A stretch of 9,445 bases of DNA from an uncultured Eubacterium sp. GTDB lineage: Bacteria > Bacillota > Clostridia > Lachnospirales > Lachnospiraceae. Location: assembly GCA_937915825.1 (NCBI GenBank), contig CALGGT010000075.1, forward strand, positions 1 to 9,445, written 5' to 3'. The translations under genes were made by a program, and so were the position numbers. This document shows, one piece after another, positions 6,813-9,445 of the stretch (positions are counted from its first letter, which is position 1; each line of letters begins with the position of its first letter). The notes below the pieces were generated by a model. That model was given only the letters and a program-made list of their open reading frames with translations. It searched no databases and was not told the origin of the DNA.

Positions 6813-7700
6813 ATGGCAGATTATGTAATCAGTTGCTGTTCTACCGCGGATGTTTCCATGGAATGGATCCAAAGACGGGATATTTCGTTTATTCCCTTTC
6901 ATGTAACGGTTGGCGGACAGGAATACGCAGACGATTTCGGGCAATCCATCCGCCCGGAGGAATTATATAAGAGAATGAAAGCCGGGGAGACGGCAGTTGC
7001 TTCCGGCGTGACGGTGGATGCATTTCGTAAATATTTTGAAGAAATTCTGGCACAGGGAAAGGATTTGATCCATGTTTCCGTGTCCTCCGGAATTTCTACC
7101 TCTTACAATGCTGCTAAGCTTGCAAAATCGGATCTGTCTTCCAGATATCCGGATCGTAAGATCTTTGTTGTGGATTCCCTGTGCGCGTCCAGCGGATATG
7201 GGCTGCTGGTGGATAAGCTGGCCGATCTGCGAGATGAGGGAAGGAGCATTGGTGAGATCCTTCGATATGCAGAAGACAACAAAGGTAAGATCCACCACTG
7301 GTTTATTTCTTCGGATCTGACGTATCTTTCCAACAGTGGTCGTGTATCCAAGATGACCGGTGTATTTGGAAATATGTTAAACATTTGTCCTTTGCTGGAC
7401 ATGAACATTGAAGGGAAATTAATTGCCAAGGAGAAGATCCGCAGCAAGAAGAAAGCCATGAAGCGTATGTTGGAGAAGATGATCCAGTACGCGGAGGGAC
7501 GAAGCAACTACAAAGAAAAATGCTTCATTTCCCACTCCTTATGCGAAAAGGATGCCAGAGAAATGGCGGAGATGGTTGAGGCGTGCTTCCCTCAGTTAAA
7601 CGGCGGTGTTCAGATCTATCCGATCGGAGCAGCCATTGGGGCGCATACCGGACCGGGAACGATTGCCTTCTTCTATTGGGGCGATGAACGTAAAGTTTGA
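6813..7700 (+). CDS. DegV family protein (FakB-like fatty-acid binding)
   Basis: The 295-residue product has the full two-domain DegV layout. DegV proteins bind one fatty acid; several (FakB) present it to the kinase FakA for phosphorylation and entry into phospholipids. Conserved blocks are CSTAD at 9-13, SSGIS at 91-95, VVDSLCASSGYGLLV at 119-133, SNSGRVS with Arg177, and the C-terminal IGAHTGPGT with His278. These match the Ser, Arg and His that contact the carboxylate in FakB1. Two departures are visible: Cys9 replaces the usual Asp before Ser-Thr-Ala-Asp, and the usual Thr-Ser-Gln pocket motif is Ala63-Ser64-Gly65. AAAGGAGG (6798-6805) fixes the ATG at 6813 over a GTG at 6792. The gene appears monocistronic, between its own promoter and a strong terminator. 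No fakA is nearby, so ligand and role remain unproven. Confidence 0.92.
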   Translation: MADYVISCCSTADVSMEWIQRRDISFIPFHVTVGGQEYADDFGQSIRPEELYKRMKAGETAVASGVTVDAFRKYFEEILAQGKDLIHVSVSSGISTSYNAAKLAKSDLSSRYPDRKIFVVDSLCASSGYGLLVDKLADLRDEGRSIGEILRYAEDNKGKIHHWFISSDLTYLSNSGRVSKMTGVFGNMLNICPLLDMNIEGKLIAKEKIRSKKKAMKRMLEKMIQYAEGRSNYKEKCFISHSLCEKDAREMAEMVEACFPQLNGGVQIYPIGAAIGAHTGPGTIAFFYWGDERKV

Positions 7701-7721
7701 TAAAATTGAACTGAAAAAGCG

Positions 7722-7758
7722 GATACAATTCCAATCTGGGAATTGTATCTTTTTTTTT
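7722..7758 (+). terminator. Intrinsic terminator after the DegV-family gene
   Basis: GATACAATTCC (7722-7732) pairs perfectly with GGAATTGTATC (7739-7749) around a six-base loop, and nine T follow at once (7750-7758). It begins 22 bases after the stop codon. This is a textbook rho-independent terminator. Confidence 0.95.
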
Positions 7759-7855
7759 ACCAATCACGGGAGTTGGAGCACATCGTGTGTTGCAAGAATG
7801 CAGGAAGGATGGCTGTGAATCGTAACGGATGTAGGTTCACCGGATCGGATTTTCC

Positions 7856-7884
7856 TTGACAACGGTGCATTTAGAGGTTAGAAT
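7856..7884 (+). promoter_or_regulatory. Promoter for the DAHP synthase gene
   Basis: A perfect TTGACA (7856-7861) and TAGAAT (7879-7884) are separated by 17 bases. Transcription should start near 7891, leaving a leader of about 73 bases. The leader carries the palindrome CTCATGAG (7897-7904), possibly an operator just past the start, and a small GAGC-GT-GCTC repeat. No T-box or Trp/Tyr/Phe-rich leader peptide is visible in it. The stretch 7759-7855 upstream shows nothing I can identify. Confidence 0.75.
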
Positions 7885-7963
7885 ATAGATTGGCGACTCA
7901 TGAGCGATTCTTGACAATGCTTAAGAAGAGCGTGCTCAGGAAGAAAGGACAGAAAAAGACAAA

Positions 7964-8536
7964 ATGGAGATACTAAGACAATTGCCGACACCCGATGAGG
8001 TGAAAAAAGATATACCGTTAACCCCTCGCGCCCGGGAGGCGAAGCAGAAGAGAGATCCGATCTTAAAGGATATTTTCGCGGGAAAGAGTGATCTTTTCTT
8101 GTTGATCATCGGCCCCTGCTCAGCGGATAACGAAGAGGCGGTTATGGATTATACCTGTCGTCTGGCGGAAGTTCAAAAGCAAGTGGCGGATAAGATCTTT
8201 ATCGTGCCCAGAGTTTATACCAATAAGCCCAGAACCACCGGTCGTGGCTATAAAGGAATGGCCAGTCAGCCGAACCCGGAAGAAGAGGCGGATTTATTGA
8301 AGGGACTGTATTCCATTCGTAAGATGCACGTGGATATTGTGGATCAAACCGGATTTGTATGTGCCGATGAGATGTTATATCCGGAGAATTATTCTTATTT
8401 GTCGGATATTTTATCTTATGTGGCGGTGGGCGCCCGTTCGGTGGAAGACCAGCAGCACCGGATGATCATTAGCGGCATTGACGTCCCCTGTGGGATGAAG
8501 AATCCCACCAGCGGGGATCTTACGGTCATGATGAAG
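7964..8536 (+). CDS. aroF: 3-deoxy-7-phosphoheptulonate (DAHP) synthase, class I, N-terminal part only
   Basis: About 190 residues of a class I (AroF/G/H type) DAHP synthase, which condenses phosphoenolpyruvate and erythrose 4-phosphate in the first step of aromatic amino-acid synthesis. Recognisable are LPTPDEV at the start, IIGPCSADNEEA with metal-ligand Cys52, VPRVYTNKPRTT with phosphoenolpyruvate-binding Arg and Lys, GYKGM, VAVGARSVEDQQHR, and GMKNPTSGDLTVM. All match the first half of the TIM barrel in order. The second half, with the other metal ligands (His268, Glu302 and Asp326 in E. coli AroG), is missing because the frame turns into polyphosphate kinase at 8516-8536. As written, this product could not be an active DAHP synthase. 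The start follows a strong promoter; the ribosome site is weak (AAAGGA at 7944-7949, 14 bases away). Which AroF/G/H paralogue it is cannot be told. Confidence 0.9.
8516..8536 (+). other. In-frame joint between DAHP synthase and polyphosphate kinase sequence
   Basis: Codons for Asp185-Leu-Thr-Val-Met-Met-Lys191 can be read as DAHP synthase (GDLTVMM) or as the PPK1 segment that normally precedes YGLPGF (DLT..MK). Upstream everything matches DAHP synthase and downstream everything matches PPK1, with no stop, frameshift or linker. Codon use changes at the same place. The exact crossover cannot be placed inside this shared stretch. Likely a chimeric assembly or homology-guided recombination joint. 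Confidence 0.75.
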
Positions 8537-9445
8537 GTTTACGGTCTGCCTGGCTTTGACAGGCTCAAGAGTAAGCCGTATAAGCCGCAGCCAAGCCCTG
8601 CAATCGATCCGTCTCTTAGCATATTTGACAATATCAAGAAGGGGGATATTCTCCTTCACCATCCATATGAGAGCTTCGATCCTATCGTGGATTTTGTAAA
8701 ACAGGCGGCTGTGGATCCGGACGTTTTAGCCATCAAGCAGACTCTCTACAGAGTCAGCGGCAACTCGCCGATCATCGCTGCGCTTGCGAAGGCGGCGGAC
8801 AACGGCAAACAGGTCTCAGTTCTGGTTGAGCTTAAGGCCAGGTTTGACGAGGAGAATAACATTAACTGGGCGAAGATGCTCGAGAAGAGCGGCTGCCACG
8901 TTATCTACGGTCTCGTTGGACTTAAAACACACTCCAAGATCACCCTCGTTGTGAGGCGCGAGGAGGAGGGCATCTGCAGATATGTGCACCTTGGAACCGG
9001 CAACTACAACGACGCCACGGCCAAGATTTACACAGATATCGGACTCCTGACCTGCAACAGGCTGATAGGTGAGGATGCGACCGCAGTTTTCAACATGCTA
9101 AGCGGCTACTCAGAGCCTCTTAGCTGGAATAAGCTGGTTTTGGCCCCTATATGGCTTAGAAATAAGTTCATGGAGCTGATCGACATCGAGAAGAAGCATG
9201 CCTTAGAGGGCAAGAGTGCGCGAATCATCGCGAAGTTTAATTCCCTTAGCGACAGAGATATTATCGAGGCGCTATATGACGCGAGCGCTGCGGGTGTCAA
9301 GATTGACTTAATCGTTCGAGGAATATGCTGTCTGAAGACAGGAATCCCGGGCGTCAGCGAAAACATCACCGTCCGCTCGATTGTCGGAGAGTTTTTGGAG
9401 CACTGCAGAATATTCTACTTCTACAACGACGGACTAGAGGAGATA
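8537..9445 (+). CDS. ppk1: Polyphosphate kinase 1 (PPK1), internal to C-terminal part, open at window end
   Basis: About 300 residues of PPK1, which reversibly makes inorganic polyphosphate from ATP. The segment opens with YGLPGFDRLK and continues with LLHHPYESFDP, AIKQTLYRVSG, VLVELKARFDEENNI, VIYGLVGLKTHSKI, RYVHLGTGNYND, a DLIVRGICCL block and FLEHCRIFYFYNDG. Both active-site histidines are present: the autophosphorylated one (codon at 8930-8932, E. coli His435) and the second (9401-9403, His592). The N-terminal and head domains, roughly the first half of the usual 690-700 residues, are absent; the frame is fused to DAHP synthase instead. It has no start codon or ribosome site of its own at the joint, and the stop lies past 9445. 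Codon use (18 of 19 Glu are GAG; 5 of 31 Leu are TTA or TTG by hand count) is unlike the preceding genes, suggesting another source genome. Confidence 0.93.

Noticed and set aside
7791..7818. Short frame with a Trp codon (MQEGWL) as an attenuator leader for the aromatic pathway gene
   Set aside because: It lies upstream of the promoter at 7856-7884, so it would not be in the transcript, and it has only one Trp codon.
7911..7916. A second TTGACA before the DAHP synthase gene
   Set aside because: There is no acceptable -10 element at 16-18 bases downstream; the pair at 7856/7879 is far better.
7964..9445. A new bifunctional aromatic-pathway and polyphosphate enzyme
   Set aside because: The DAHP synthase half lacks three of its four metal ligands, the join is in mid-fold, and codon use breaks at the join; a chimera is the simpler reading.

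Overview
The window reads as chromosomal DNA of a Firmicute of the class Clostridia, probably close to Lachnospiraceae. The reasons are the sufCBDSU gene order ending in SufU, strong AGGAGG ribosome sites, mixed TTA/TTG/CTG leucine codons, and a DegV protein with the Cys-Ser-Thr-Ala-Asp N-terminus that I associate with that family. The family-level placement is inference. Every gene found lies on the + strand, and no RNA gene, insertion sequence, CRISPR array or long repeat was seen.

Layout: (1) positions 2-244 hold the 3' end of a purine-synthesis gene (AICAR formyltransferase, PurH type). (2) 308-5236 is a compact five-gene SUF operon, sufC-sufB-sufD-sufS-sufU, with gaps of 15, 11 and 33 bases and an 11-base overlap of sufS and sufU. 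SufS takes sulfur from cysteine, SufU relays it, and the SufBCD scaffold-ATPase builds Fe-S clusters. (3) A hairpin with a short T-run (5276-5319) probably ends the operon. A near-consensus promoter then drives metY (5412-6722), which fixes sulfide into homocysteine. (4) An extended -10 promoter with a palindrome in its spacer precedes a DegV/FakB-like lipid-binding protein (6813-7700), which ends at a textbook terminator (7722-7758). (5) A strong promoter (7856-7884) starts a class I DAHP synthase gene at 7964.

The most unusual point is at about 8516-8536. The DAHP synthase reading frame stops resembling that enzyme in mid-barrel and continues, with no stop codon, into the middle of a polyphosphate kinase (PPK1) running to the window's end. 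Codon use changes sharply there (Glu almost all GAG, few TTA/TTG leucines). Both enzymes are cut inside conserved domains and the join falls in a short stretch both families could share. I therefore read it first as a chimeric assembly or recombination joint and not as a new bifunctional enzyme. If it is an artefact, positions after about 8536 do not belong to this organism and DAHP synthase is really intact.

Apart from that joint this is mostly housekeeping metabolism (purines, Fe-S clusters, sulfur amino acids, lipid handling, aromatic amino acids). I found no convincing undescribed system. The smaller points worth a look are a possible 13-codon leader before sufC, the palindrome in the degV promoter, and an altered ligand-pocket motif in the DegV protein.
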